Positions 7,908 to 16,555 of a stretch of DNA of 64,000 nt are shown here, piece by piece (the first letter of the stretch is position 1; every line of letters starts with the position of its first letter). The DNA comes from Methylobacterium brachythecii (GTDB lineage Bacteria; Pseudomonadota; Alphaproteobacteria; Rhizobiales; Beijerinckiaceae). The notes under the pieces were generated by a model that was not told the origin of the DNA, ran no database searches, and saw only the letters and a program-made list of their open reading frames with translations. Both the position numbers and the translations under genes were made by a program. The stretch spans positions 558,001-622,000 of the forward strand of contig NZ_JACIDN010000002.1 in NCBI RefSeq assembly GCF_014196345.1. Direction: 5' to 3'.

Positions 7908-8647
7908 CCGCCGTAGCTCTGCACCAGCGATCCCGCCACCAGCGTCCAGCCGTCGACCAGCACGAAGAAGATCAGCTTGAACGGCAGGGCAACGGTGGCC
8001 GGCGGCACCATCATCATGCCCACCGCCATCAGGATCGAGGCAACGACGAGGTCGATGATCAGGAAGGGGATGAACAGGAGGAAGCCGATCTCGAAGGCCC
8101 GCCTCAGTTCCGAGATCATGAAGGCCGGGGTGAGCACCTCCAGCCCCACGGCCTCGGGGCCCGACGGCACCGGCACCTTCGCCATGTCGAGGAAGAGCTT
8201 GAGGTCTTTCTCGCGCACGTTCTTCAGCATGAAGGTCTTGAACGGCGCCGAGGCGCGTTCGAAGGCGACGGTTTGCGTGATCTGCCCGGCCACCAGTGGC
8301 TCGATGCCGTTGCGGTAGGCCTCCTTGCCCACCGGCGCCATGACGAACGCAGTGAGGAACAACGCGAGGCTGACGATCACGGCGTTCGGCGGCGCGGTCT
8401 GTGTGCCGAGCGCCGAGCGCAGGATCGAGAGCACCACCACGATCCGCGTGAAGGAGGTGGCCATCACCAGGACGGACGGCGCCAGCGCCAGAACCGTGAT
8501 GAGGGCGACGAGCTGCAGCGCGCGTTCGGTGACGCCTCCGGTGCCGAGGTCGACGCTCACGCTCTGCGCTTGCGCGCCAGCGGCGCTCAGGGCGACGAGC
8601 GCGAGGCCGGCGAGGGTTGGGATCAGGGCTCGATTCGAGGGTCGCAT
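7904..8647 (-). CDS. fliP: Flagellar type III export protein FliP
   Basis: A 247-residue protein matching FliP in length. It has a cleavable signal-like N-terminus (ending near AGAQAQS), then ATSFTRIVVVLSILRSALGTQ and NAVIVSLALFLT in the first membrane region, and the C-terminal FEIGFLLFIPFLIIDLVVASILMAVGM segment. FliP forms, with FliQ and FliR, the export gate core in the basal-body membrane. The start at 8647 (MRPSNRA) is chosen from FliP length; an alternative is 8683. It lies 77 bp downstream of the FliO-like gene on the same strand and is divergent from flgB-fliE-fliQR-flhB. Confidence 0.93.
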   Translation of the reverse strand: MRPSNRALIPTLAGLALVALSAAGAQAQSVSVDLGTGGVTERALQLVALITVLALAPSVLVMATSFTRIVVVLSILRSALGTQTAPPNAVIVSLALFLTAFVMAPVGKEAYRNGIEPLVAGQITQTVAFERASAPFKTFMLKNVREKDLKLFLDMAKVPVPSGPEAVGLEVLTPAFMISELRRAFEIGFLLFIPFLIIDLVVASILMAVGMMMVPPATVALPFKLIFFVLVDGWTLVAGSLVQSYGG

Positions 8648-8724
8648 CGCGCGGGCAACCTGCGTCGCGGGGGCGCCGCGCACAAGCGACGCGCGGCCAC
8701 GCCGTCCGATGATCTGCCGGCTGA

Positions 8725-9903
8725 TCAGTTCTTGCGGTCGAGGGGACGACCGAGGAGCCTGGCGAACTCGGTCTCGATCTCCTCGACCGTGAAGGGCGTG
8801 CCGCCCTGCGGCTGCCCAGCCTTCGCCTCGGCAGAGGATGCCGGAGGATGCTCCTCGGCGAGCGCCTGCTGAGGCGACGCCATCGCCATCTCCAGGGAAG
8901 CGGGCTTCGGCTCGGGTGCCGGCGGAGGCGGCTGCGGCACGGGGTTGGCGCGCCCCAGCATGAAGGACGGGTTCGGCCGTGCCGTGGCCTGGGCGATGAC
9001 CGGCTCTGCCGCCGGCGGGGCTGGCGGCGGAGGCGGTGTGGGGGTCGGTGCGGGCTCCTCCGGCGTCGCCGGTGACGGGCTCGGACCGGGCGGCGGTGTG
9101 ACGGCCGAGGATTGCCGGCGCAGGGCCGTCTCGAGCTGGCGCGCCATGTCCGACAGGGCCGCCGGATCGAGCGGCCTCGGCGAGCCGGACGACATCAGCG
9201 ACGGCGGCACGAAGGGCGGTGCGTCACTGCCCGCGGCCTGGACCGTCGGCTCGGCCTGCGCCTGCTTGGGCGCGAACTTGGCGCGGGGATCGAGGATCGA
9301 CGGCGTCGCACGACGCAGGATACGGCCGACTTGACCGATGCTGATCCGCGACGTCGCGGTTTCGGTCGACTGCCGATCCGTCGGGGAGGCTTCGGGCTCG
9401 AACAGCGCGGGATCGAGCGGCGGAGCGCGCCCGGGGGAGGCGAGCTCATGCCCGTTGGTGCCGGGTTTCGGCGGTGGCACCGCCAGCGGCATCTCGAAGG
9501 GCGACACACCGAACGAAGCCGATGGCTCCTGCCGGTCTTGCACCGGCGCCATGTCGGATGCCGGTTCGGGACGCAAAACGGTATCGGCCGGCAACCGCGA
9601 GCCGGCGCTGCGGATGACGTTTCGCTCGACCACGACGTCGTTGGGGCCGCCGACGAGCAGCAGGTGCTCCACGTTGTCCCGGCGTAGCAGGATGAGCTGG
9701 CGCTGCCGGTCGAGCTCGTAGATGTCGACGATGCCGAGCCGCGGCTGGCGCGCTCGGTTCGTCGTGCGCGCGGTCATCGACAATCCCCTGCCCGCGATGC
9801 GCCGGAACAGCAGGACGGCCCCCATCAATAGGACGAGGATGACGAGGAATATGACCAGGAACTGCAAGTAGTAAGGTCCGTCAGAACTGAAGAACTCTGG
9901 CAA
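8725..9903 (-). CDS. fliO: FliO-like flagellar biosynthesis protein with long Pro-rich tail
   Basis: About 392 residues. After a short periplasmic N-terminus a single membrane helix (FLVIFLVILVLLMGAVLLF) is followed by the FliO-type small domain, with LGIVDIYELDRQRQLILLRRDNVEHLLLVGG near residues 55-95. The remaining ~290 residues are low-complexity and rich in Pro/Ala/Glu, ending in a conserved-looking helix (EEIETEFARLLGR). FliO normally has 100-130 residues, so the tail is unusual. FliO assists FliP assembly in the export gate, and fliP is the next gene. The start is uncertain: TTG at 9903 with GAGAG upstream is preferred, and GTG at 9954 is possible. Confidence 0.72.
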   Translation of the reverse strand: MPEFFSSDGPYYLQFLVIFLVILVLLMGAVLLFRRIAGRGLSMTARTTNRARQPRLGIVDIYELDRQRQLILLRRDNVEHLLLVGGPNDVVVERNVIRSAGSRLPADTVLRPEPASDMAPVQDRQEPSASFGVSPFEMPLAVPPPKPGTNGHELASPGRAPPLDPALFEPEASPTDRQSTETATSRISIGQVGRILRRATPSILDPRAKFAPKQAQAEPTVQAAGSDAPPFVPPSLMSSGSPRPLDPAALSDMARQLETALRRQSSAVTPPPGPSPSPATPEEPAPTPTPPPPPAPPAAEPVIAQATARPNPSFMLGRANPVPQPPPPAPEPKPASLEMAMASPQQALAEEHPPASSAEAKAGQPQGGTPFTVEEIETEFARLLGRPLDRKN

Positions 9904-10097
9904 GACGGGACACTCTCGTTGTCCGGGCCAAGCCGGCCGGGCATGTGACGCCACGCGAGAGTATCGCGTCAGGCCCGGCGGCGGGCAATAAAGGTGAAAA
10001 CTTCGTTAACAGCTTCGCACAGGGATCGGGTTTCGCTCGATCCGAAGAGACCGACTCTGCGGCGGCTATCGGTCTGTTTACGCGGGAGCCTCTCGAT

Positions 10098-10113
10098 TTA
10101 ACGGTCCATTAAC
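10098..10113. promoter_or_regulatory. CtrA-binding site in the fliO/flgB intergenic region
   Basis: TTAA-CGGTCCA-TTAAC is an exact match to the CtrA full box TTAA-N7-TTAA(C). It lies 100 bp upstream of flgB. A lone half-site-like GTTAAC is at 10005-10010, nearer fliO. The response regulator CtrA controls class II flagellar genes in alphaproteobacteria, and its upstream kinase cckA is encoded at the end of this flagellar cluster. Confidence 0.65.
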
Positions 10114-10212
10114 CATGGACGCGGCATTTTTTGCCCACCCGGAGCGCGTCACTCGGCAAGCATTGCCGAGCATCCCGCCGCTCGCGGCTGAGGCGAGGAG
10201 ACCCGCCGCGCC

Positions 10213-10635
10213 ATGTCGCTCACCGATCTGCCCATCCTCGGGATGCTGCGCAACAGGATGCAGTGGCACCAGGCCCGCCAGGCGCTGCTGGCGGAGAACG
10301 TGGCCAATGCCGACATGCCGCGCTTCCGCCCGCGCGACCTCGCCGAGATTGGCGGCGCCTCCGGCCCGAGCGGCCTGACGGCGCCGTCGGCTGCAATCGT
10401 CGGCGGAGACGGTCTCGCCCGCACCGATAGCGGCCATATCGGCCTTGCCTCGGCCGATGGGCCGAATGCCGACGCCAAGCGCTTCAAGGGGTTCGAGGTT
10501 CGTCCGAGCGGCAACGGCGTCAACCTCGAAGAAGAGATGATGAAGGCCGGCGAGAACCAGAGCGACTACCAGATGGTCGCCTCGCTCTATCAGAAGAGCC
10601 TCGACGCTCTGAAGATCGCCGTCGGCAAGCGCTGA
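10213..10635 (+). CDS. flgB: Flagellar basal-body rod protein FlgB
   Basis: 140 residues, typical for FlgB. The N-terminal rod-protein helix carries the axial-family motif as ALLAENVANADMPRFRPRDL (residues 20-41). The C-terminal helix includes NGVNLEEEMMKAGENQSDYQMVASLYQKSLDALKIAVG. FlgB is the proximal rod component, exported through the flagellar type III gate. GAGGAGA precedes the start. It opens the rightward operon flgB-flgC-fliE-fliQ-fliR-flhB, 21 bp before flgC, with a CtrA box 100 bp upstream. Confidence 0.93.
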   Translation: MSLTDLPILGMLRNRMQWHQARQALLAENVANADMPRFRPRDLAEIGGASGPSGLTAPSAAIVGGDGLARTDSGHIGLASADGPNADAKRFKGFEVRPSGNGVNLEEEMMKAGENQSDYQMVASLYQKSLDALKIAVGKR

Positions 10636-10656
10636 AACCTCTGAGCGGAGCGCGCC

Positions 10657-11067
10657 ATGGACTTCCTGAAATCACTCGGCATCGCCGCCTCGGGGCTCAA
10701 GGCCCAGTCCGGCCGCATGCGGATCATCGCCGAGAACATCGCCAACGCGGATTCCGCGGCCAAGACCGCCGGCGGCGAGCCTTATCGCCGCAAGGTGCCG
10801 ACCTTCACGAGCCGCTTCGACAACGAGCTCGGCGCGACCATCGTCGATACCGGGAAGGTGCGGCGCGACCAGTCGCCATTCCGCACCAAGTACGATCCCG
10901 GAAACCCGGCGGCCAACGATCGCGGCGAGGTCTCGCTGCCCAACGTCAACGGGCTGATCGAGAACATGGACATGCGCGAGGCCCAGCGCTCCTACGAGGC
11001 CAACCTCAACATGGTCACCGCCACCCGGCGTATGATCTCCAAGACCCTCGAAATCCTGAAGGCCTGA
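10657..11067 (+). CDS. flgC: Flagellar basal-body rod protein FlgC
   Basis: 136 residues. The N-terminal axial helix has GIAASGLKAQSGRMRIIAENIANADS (rod-protein signature ANIANADT-type, residues 7-32). The C-terminal helix has NMDMREAQRSYEANLNMVTATRRMISKTLEILKA, characteristic of FlgC. It is a proximal rod subunit of the flagellar axial structure. It sits 21 bp after flgB and 5 bp before fliE in one operon. Confidence 0.94.
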   Translation: MDFLKSLGIAASGLKAQSGRMRIIAENIANADSAAKTAGGEPYRRKVPTFTSRFDNELGATIVDTGKVRRDQSPFRTKYDPGNPAANDRGEVSLPNVNGLIENMDMREAQRSYEANLNMVTATRRMISKTLEILKA

Positions 11068-11072
11068 CCGCC

Positions 11073-11387
11073 ATGGCGACCTCCTCCTTCGCCGCGGGCG
11101 CCTATGCCGCGGCCCAGTCGATCGGCCGCCCCATGGCGGCGCCGAAGCCGCTGCAGACCGCGGGAGCCGGCAACGGCTTCGGCTCGCTTCTCACCCAGGC
11201 TCTCGATTCGGTAGCGCAGACCGGCGCCAAGGCCGACGCACAGACCCTGTCGGCGGCGAGCGGCAAGGCCAACGTGATCGACGTGGTCACCGCGGTCGCC
11301 GAGAGCGAGACCGCGCTGCAGACCCTCGTGGCGGTCCGTGATCGCGTGATCTCGGCTTACGAGGACATCATGAAGATGCCGATCTGA
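11073..11387 (+). CDS. fliE: Flagellar hook-basal body complex protein FliE
   Basis: 104 residues, the usual FliE size. The C-terminal half carries the FliE pattern: NVIDVVTAVAESETALQTLVAVRDRVISAYEDIMKMPI. The Ala-rich N-terminus is less conserved. FliE links the MS ring to the rod and is needed before rod assembly. It is separated from flgC by 5 bp. A small hairpin (11400-11419) follows before fliQ. Confidence 0.92.
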   Translation: MATSSFAAGAYAAAQSIGRPMAAPKPLQTAGAGNGFGSLLTQALDSVAQTGAKADAQTLSAASGKANVIDVVTAVAESETALQTLVAVRDRVISAYEDIMKMPI

Positions 11388-11399
11388 CGACTCCCGGCC

Positions 11400-11419
11400 C
11401 TCTCCCTTCTGCGGGAGAG
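11400..11419 (+). other. Small hairpin between fliE and fliQ
   Basis: CTCTCCC (11400-11406) pairs with GGGAGAG (11413-11419) around a 6-base loop. There is no T-run, so it is more likely an mRNA processing or attenuation structure, or a short dispersed repeat, than a full terminator. Confidence 0.35.
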
Positions 11420-11455
11420 TGCAAGTACCTGCAGCGCCAGAAGGCCCCCAAAAAA

Positions 11456-11722
11456 ATGACCGGCCTCGCCATCCTCGACATCGCCCGCGATGGGATCTTC
11501 ACCTTCCTCAAAGTGGCGGGTCCGTTGATGATCGTCGCGCTGATCGTCGGCCTCGCTGTCTCGCTGTTCCAGGCGCTCACCCAGATCCAGGAGCAGACCC
11601 TGATCTACGTGCCGAAGATCGTTGCGGTGTTCGGCACGCTGCTCCTGATGCTGCCCTTCATGGGCGACGCGCTCGGCAGCTACATGACCCGCATCGCCGA
11701 ACGCATCGCCTCGGGCGGCTGA
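11456..11722 (+). CDS. fliQ: Flagellar type III export protein FliQ
   Basis: 88 residues with two transmembrane helices (about 18-40 and 55-77), separated by the conserved segment FQALTQIQEQTLIYVPKI, diagnostic of FliQ/SctS. It is an export-gate component with FliP and FliR. It lies 24 bp before fliR. Confidence 0.94.
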   Translation: MTGLAILDIARDGIFTFLKVAGPLMIVALIVGLAVSLFQALTQIQEQTLIYVPKIVAVFGTLLLMLPFMGDALGSYMTRIAERIASGG

Positions 11723-11746
11723 GGGAGCGTTCTGGTATGACGGGCC

Positions 11747-12511
11747 ATGAACCTGCTTCTGCCCGGCATCGCGGCGGCCTTTCTGCTGACCTTCGCGCGC
11801 GTCGGCGTGCTGATGATGCTGATGCCGGGGCTCGGCGAGCAGAACATCTCGGCGCGGATGCGGCTATCGCTCGCCCTGCTCGTCACGCTGGTGCTGTTTC
11901 CCGCCGTGCGCCCGCTTCTGCCGGCGACGGATGGGTCGCAGGCCGGCCCCGCGCTGATCGGCGTGCTGATCGGCGAGATCCTGGTCGGGATGGTGCTCGG
12001 ACTCACCGTGCGCATGGTACTGGCCGCTTTGCAGACGGCCGGCGTGGTGATCTCACAGTCGCTCGGCCTGTCCTATGCCATGACCGTCGACCCGATGACG
12101 GCTTCGCAGCAGGTCACGCTCGGCAACTTCCTGTCGCTGCTTGGCATCACGCTGATCCTGGCGACCGACCTGCACCATCTGGCGCTCGACGCGATCGGGC
12201 ACAGCTACGCGATCCTGCCGCCGAATGCGCTTCCGAGCATGGGCGATGCGGCCCAGCTCGCGATCACGGCCATCGCACGCGGCTTCACGCTGGCGATCCG
12301 GATCTCGGCACCGTTCATCGCCTTCGGCATCCTGTTCAATCTCGGGCTCGGCGTACTGTCGCGGCTGATGCCGCAATTGCAGGTCTTCTTCGTCGCGGTG
12401 CCGGCCTCGATCCTGATCGGGATGCTGATCCTCGTCGCGGCGCTTGGCGTGGTGATGGGCGTCTTTTTGGACGACCTCGGACGCTATCTCGCGGATTTCG
12501 TCGGCCGTTGA
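11747..12511 (+). CDS. fliR: Flagellar type III export protein FliR
   Basis: 254 residues with six or more hydrophobic segments. Characteristic parts are FARVGVLMMLMPGLGEQNISARMRLSLALLV near the N-terminus, GEILVGMVLGLTVRMVLAALQTAGVVISQSLGLSYA in the middle, and a C-terminal segment near NLGLGVLSRLMPQLQVFFVAVPASILIGMLIL. It is an export-gate component that stacks on FliP5/FliQ. It lies 24 bp downstream of fliQ and 26 bp upstream of flhB. Confidence 0.94.
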   Translation: MNLLLPGIAAAFLLTFARVGVLMMLMPGLGEQNISARMRLSLALLVTLVLFPAVRPLLPATDGSQAGPALIGVLIGEILVGMVLGLTVRMVLAALQTAGVVISQSLGLSYAMTVDPMTASQQVTLGNFLSLLGITLILATDLHHLALDAIGHSYAILPPNALPSMGDAAQLAITAIARGFTLAIRISAPFIAFGILFNLGLGVLSRLMPQLQVFFVAVPASILIGMLILVAALGVVMGVFLDDLGRYLADFVGR

Positions 12512-12537
12512 GCACCCCGGCAGGAGGCTTCTAGGCC

Positions 12538-13605
12538 ATGGCCGAGGGCGCGGAACAGGAAGACAAAACAGAAGAACCGACACAGCGGCGCATCGATCAG
12601 GCGATCGAGCGGGGCGACGTCGCGAACTCGGTCGAGATCAACACCTTCTTCATGCTCGGCGCCTTCACGCTGGCGCTGATGCTCACGGCCGGCCCCGTCG
12701 CGACGACACTGATGACGGACATCCGCGGCTTTCTGGCGAATGCCCATGCGATCCCCCTGGACCCGCACGCTTATGGCGGCCTCGGCGGCCGGATCCTGAT
12801 CATCTTCCTGCAGGCCGTTGCGATCCCCGCCGCCATGGTCGGCGCGGCGGCTCTTGCCGCCGGCATGATCCAGCATCGCCCGGTCTTCACCGCCCAGAGC
12901 CTCGCGCCGAAGTTCGAGCGCATCTCGCCGATGTCCGGCATGAAGCGGCTGCTCGGTGTCGAGGCGCTGTTCCAGTTCGGAAAGGGGCTCGCCAAGCTCG
13001 TCGTCGTCGGCACCGTCGCCGGCACGATCCTGTGGGGCGAGCGCGACCGCCTCGAATCGTTCGCGCAGCTCGATCCGGGCTCGGCTTTGCAGGCGGTGCT
13101 GGCGCTCTCGCTCAAGATGATGGGGGGCGTGCTGGCGGCCTACGTCGCGATCGCGCTGGGCGACGCCCTCTACCAGCGCCACCGCTGGCGCAGCCGCCTT
13201 CGCATGTCGAAGGAAGAGCTGAAGCAGGAGCACAAGGAGAGCGAAGGCAACCCGGAGGTGAAGGGCAAGCGCAAGCAGCTCATGCATGCGCGGGTCAAGA
13301 AGCGGATGATGGCCGCCGTCCCCACCGCCACCGTGGTCGTCACTAACCCGACCCACTTCGCGGTGGCTTTGCGCTACGAGCCGGGAATGGGCGCACCGAT
13401 CTGCGTCGCCAAGGGCGTCGACTCGCTGGCCTTCCGCATCCGTTCGGTGGCGACCGATGCCGGCGTGCCGGTCATCGAGAACCCGCCGCTCGCCCGCGCG
13501 CTGCACGCCACCGTCGAGATCGACGACGAGATCCCAGCCGAGCATTATCGCGCGGTTGCGGAGGTGATCGGATTCGTGCTTCGCCTTCGCAAACGGGCCG
13601 CGTGA
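12538..13605 (+). CDS. flhB: Flagellar export switch protein FlhB
   Basis: 355 residues. The hydrophilic N-terminus contains EDKTEEPTQRRIDQAIERGDVANS, followed by four membrane segments and a cytosolic domain with the autocleavage motif NPTH (Asn270). Cleavage there switches export specificity from rod/hook to filament substrates. Length and motifs are complete. It is the last gene of the flgB-flhB operon; cckA follows 133 bp later on the same strand. Confidence 0.95.
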   Translation: MAEGAEQEDKTEEPTQRRIDQAIERGDVANSVEINTFFMLGAFTLALMLTAGPVATTLMTDIRGFLANAHAIPLDPHAYGGLGGRILIIFLQAVAIPAAMVGAAALAAGMIQHRPVFTAQSLAPKFERISPMSGMKRLLGVEALFQFGKGLAKLVVVGTVAGTILWGERDRLESFAQLDPGSALQAVLALSLKMMGGVLAAYVAIALGDALYQRHRWRSRLRMSKEELKQEHKESEGNPEVKGKRKQLMHARVKKRMMAAVPTATVVVTNPTHFAVALRYEPGMGAPICVAKGVDSLAFRIRSVATDAGVPVIENPPLARALHATVEIDDEIPAEHYRAVAEVIGFVLRLRKRAA

Positions 13606-13738
13606 CGCGAGCGCTTGCGCCTGCGTGGAACGCCACGGTTTATCCACCTTTTTTCGCGAGATTTTTCCGTTAGTTCTCTGAGGTCTCCAGCGCAGGTTCG
13701 CGCATGGCGGCACGGGCTCGACGGATGGATGGGGCCTG

Positions 13739-16444
13739 ATGGCTGAGGAGAGCGGAGCGGTGGCATCGACGACGACGCCTGCGGCGGCGTCGATCGATCG
13801 CTCGGAGCGGCCGGGCCGCGTCGGATTGCTTCTGATGCTGGCGGGCCTGCTGGTCGGCGCGGCCGTGGGCCTGTCCTTCGTCGCCACCGACCAGGCGCAG
13901 CCGCTGATCCTCGGGCTGCTGGCGCTGCTCGCCATGGCCGGCGTGTTCTTCCTGTTCGCCCTGGCGATCGGCGCCCTGCAGCTCGCCGGGCGATCGGGTC
14001 GTGACGACGTCACCCGCGGAATCGTTGACGCCGCGCCCGAGGGCGTCGTGGTGGTCGAGGATGGCGGCCGGCTGATCTACGCCAACGAGGCCTATATGCG
14101 GCTTGCGGGCGGCGACAGCTTCGCGACCTTGCGCCCGGTCGAGCGCATCTTCGTCGGCGCGCCAGAGGTCTCCGAGGCAGTGTTCCGCCTGGCCGAGGCC
14201 GGGCGCGACGACCGCGCCCATACGGAGGAGGTCCGCATGGCCCCTCCGCCGATCGGAGCCGCCGAGCGCGATGCCGCCTGGTACCGGATCTCGGTGCGCC
14301 CCGTCGCCCGGCAGGGCCGCAGCGCCGCGCTGTGGACGGTGAGCGACATCACCCACGAGCGCGAGCGCCAGGAGAACGTCTTCCAGGAGCTGCAGCACGC
14401 GATCGACTATCTCGACCACGCGCCCGCCGGCTTCCTGTCGATCGATGGAGCCGGGTCCATCGTCTACATGAACGCGACGCTCGCCTCCTGGCTCGGCTAC
14501 GACCTGGCCACGGTGGGCTCCGGCGGCCTCAGGCTGCTCGAGATTGCCCCCGGCGCCGACGTCTTCACCCACGCCACCGGCCTGCCCGGCGAGGTGCGCA
14601 CCGACCGCTTCGACATCGATCTGCGCCGCCGCAATGGCCACCCGCTGCCGGCCCGGCTCTACCACCGCGTCGCCTACGGGCAGGACGGCAAACCCGGCCC
14701 CTCGCGCACCTTCGTGCTCAACCGCTCGGCTGGCGCCGAGAGCGACGAGCCGCAGCGCGCGGCCGAGGTGCGGCTCGCCCGCTTCCTCAACAACAGCCCG
14801 ATCGCCATCGCCACGGTCGACCGCGACGGCCGCGTGGCACGCGCCAACGCCTCGTTCATCCGGCTCTTCACCGACATGCCGCGGCAGCCCGGCGCCGGCT
14901 CGGCGGCCGACGCGCCCGAGCCGATGATGCGCGAGGCCGTGCTGGAGCGCGATCGCGGTGCCCTGGAGGCGGCCCTCGTCAAGGCCGCCAATGGGGGGAC
15001 CGGCGAGATCGAGCCGATCGAGGTGGCGCTGGCCGGCCCCGGCAACCGCTCGGCCCGCGTCTGGATGAGTCCGGCCGACGCCGAGGTGCCTCAAGCCGCG
15101 AGAGACGGTTCGCAAGCGCAGGCGGACCGCGAGCGCATCATCCTCTATGCCCTCGAAACGACGGCACAGCGCCAGCTCGAACAGCAGGTTGCGCAGGCCC
15201 AGAAGATGGACACCGTCGGCCAGCTCGCCGGGGGCATCGCGCACGATTTCAACAACGTCCTCCAGGCGATCATCGGGTATTCGGACCTGCTGCTGGCGAG
15301 CCACAGGCCGACCGACCACGCCTTCCAAGACATCATGCAGATCAAGCAGAACGCGAATCGGGCCGCGAGCCTGGTGCGACAACTGCTGGCCTTCTCGCGC
15401 CGCCAGACCCTGCGGCCGGAGGTGATGAGCGTCGGCGAGGCCCTGGCCGACCTTACGCTGCTCCTGAAGCGCCTGCTCGGCGAGCGCGTCGCCCTCGACC
15501 TCAAGCACGGGCGCGACGTCTGGCCGGTGAAGGCCGACGTGAACCAGTTCGAGCAGGTCATCGTGAACCTCGCGGTCAATGCCCGCGACGCCATGCCGAC
15601 CGGCGGCAAGCTCCTGATTCGCACGGCCAATGTCGCGCAGGCCGACGAACGCCCGGCCGAGGTGCCGGCCGGAGAGCACGTCCTGATCGAGGTGCTCGAT
15701 ACCGGCGAGGGCATCCCGCCGGAGATCATGGAGAAGATCTTCGAGCCATTCTTCACCACGAAGGAGATCGGCAAGGGCACCGGCCTCGGCCTCTCGACGG
15801 TGTTCGGCATCGTCAAGCAATCAGGCGGCACCCTCGACGTGCAGTCGAAGGTCGGCGAAGGCACGGCGTTCCGGATCTACCTGCCCCGGCACATCCCCGA
15901 GGCGGAGCCCGTCGCCGCGGAGCCGACGGCCGAAGCACCCGTGGCCCGTGTCGCGGCAGCCTCCTCCGCGAAGATCGCCAAGGAGCGCCTGAGCGAGGCG
16001 CTGCAGAAGCCGACGACGCCGGTTCCCGCTGCGGCCGCCGCCTCGGCACCGCCGCCCGGGGGCGCCGACGTCACCGGACAGGCCACGATCATGCTGGTCG
16101 AGGACGAGGACCCGGTCCGCGCCGTGAACTCGCGTGCCCTGATGGCCCGCGGCTACACCGTGCTCGCCGCCGCCTCGGGCCCGGAGGCGCTGCGTCTGAT
16201 GGAAGAGCACGAGTACAAGGTCGACCTCGTCGTCTCCGACGTTGTGATGCCGGAGATGGACGGCCCGACCCTGCTGCGCGAGCTGCGTAAGACCCGGCCG
16301 GACCTCAAGGTGATCTTCGTGTCGGGCTATGCGGAGGACGTCTTCCGCAAGAACCTGCACGAGGGCGAGTCCTTCGACTATCTCGCCAAGCCATTCAGCC
16401 TGAAGCAACTCGTCGAGACGGTGAAGACGACCCTGGCGGGGTAA
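13739..16444 (+). CDS. cckA: Hybrid sensor histidine kinase CckA (cell-cycle kinase)
   Basis: 901 residues. Two transmembrane helices lie near residues 28-48 and 54-78. PAS-like sensor regions follow (about 95-205, 215-330 and 345-470). The dimerisation/phosphoacceptor helix has [21 protein letters not shown] with His502, the ATPase domain has N-, G1- and G2-box motifs ([49 protein letters not shown]), and a receiver domain carries phospho-acceptor Asp834 ([12 protein letters not shown]). This architecture and the H-box sequence are those of CckA, which feeds CtrA through ChpT. Two CtrA-type boxes are visible in this window. Confidence 0.93.
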   Translation: MAEESGAVASTTTPAAASIDRSERPGRVGLLLMLAGLLVGAAVGLSFVATDQAQPLILGLLALLAMAGVFFLFALAIGALQLAGRSGRDDVTRGIVDAAPEGVVVVEDGGRLIYANEAYMRLAGGDSFATLRPVERIFVGAPEVSEAVFRLAEAGRDDRAHTEEVRMAPPPIGAAERDAAWYRISVRPVARQGRSAALWTVSDITHERERQENVFQELQHAIDYLDHAPAGFLSIDGAGSIVYMNATLASWLGYDLATVGSGGLRLLEIAPGADVFTHATGLPGEVRTDRFDIDLRRRNGHPLPARLYHRVAYGQDGKPGPSRTFVLNRSAGAESDEPQRAAEVRLARFLNNSPIAIATVDRDGRVARANASFIRLFTDMPRQPGAGSAADAPEPMMREAVLERDRGALEAALVKAANGGTGEIEPIEVALAGPGNRSARVWMSPADAEVPQAARDGSQAQADRERIILYALETTAQRQLEQQVAQAQKMDTVGQLAGGIAHDFNNVLQAIIGYSDLLLASHRPTDHAFQDIMQIKQNANRAASLVRQLLAFSRRQTLRPEVMSVGEALADLTLLLKRLLGERVALDLKHGRDVWPVKADVNQFEQVIVNLAVNARDAMPTGGKLLIRTANVAQADERPAEVPAGEHVLIEVLDTGEGIPPEIMEKIFEPFFTTKEIGKGTGLGLSTVFGIVKQSGGTLDVQSKVGEGTAFRIYLPRHIPEAEPVAAEPTAEAPVARVAAASSAKIAKERLSEALQKPTTPVPAAAAASAPPPGGADVTGQATIMLVEDEDPVRAVNSRALMARGYTVLAAASGPEALRLMEEHEYKVDLVVSDVVMPEMDGPTLLRELRKTRPDLKVIFVSGYAEDVFRKNLHEGESFDYLAKPFSLKQLVETVKTTLAG

Positions 16445-16453
16445 GATCCGCTG

Positions 16454-16545
16454 CCGTCCTTGCGAGCGCAGCGAAGCAATCCAGGGCCACACGCGCAACG
16501 TCGGTGAGTCGGCTCTGGATCGCTTCGCTGCGCTCGCGATGACGG
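16454..16545. repeat. Palindromic intergenic repeat, family A copy 1
   Basis: Imperfect long inverted repeat: the left arm runs from CCGTC through GAGCGCAGCGAAGCAATCCAG, and the right arm from CTGGATCGCTTCGCTGCGCTCGC to GACGG, around a loop with ACGTCGGTGAGT. A diverged copy is at 63772-63865. It sits between the convergent cckA and acyl-CoA synthetase genes and resembles REP/BIME-type elements. Confidence 0.75.
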
Positions 16546-16555
16546 AGGTGCCATT

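Noticed and set aside
6797..8872. 691-codon open frame spanning nitronate monooxygenase, fliP and the fliO end
   Set aside because: It crosses two well-supported genes on opposite strands, and the product is low-complexity Arg-rich sequence.
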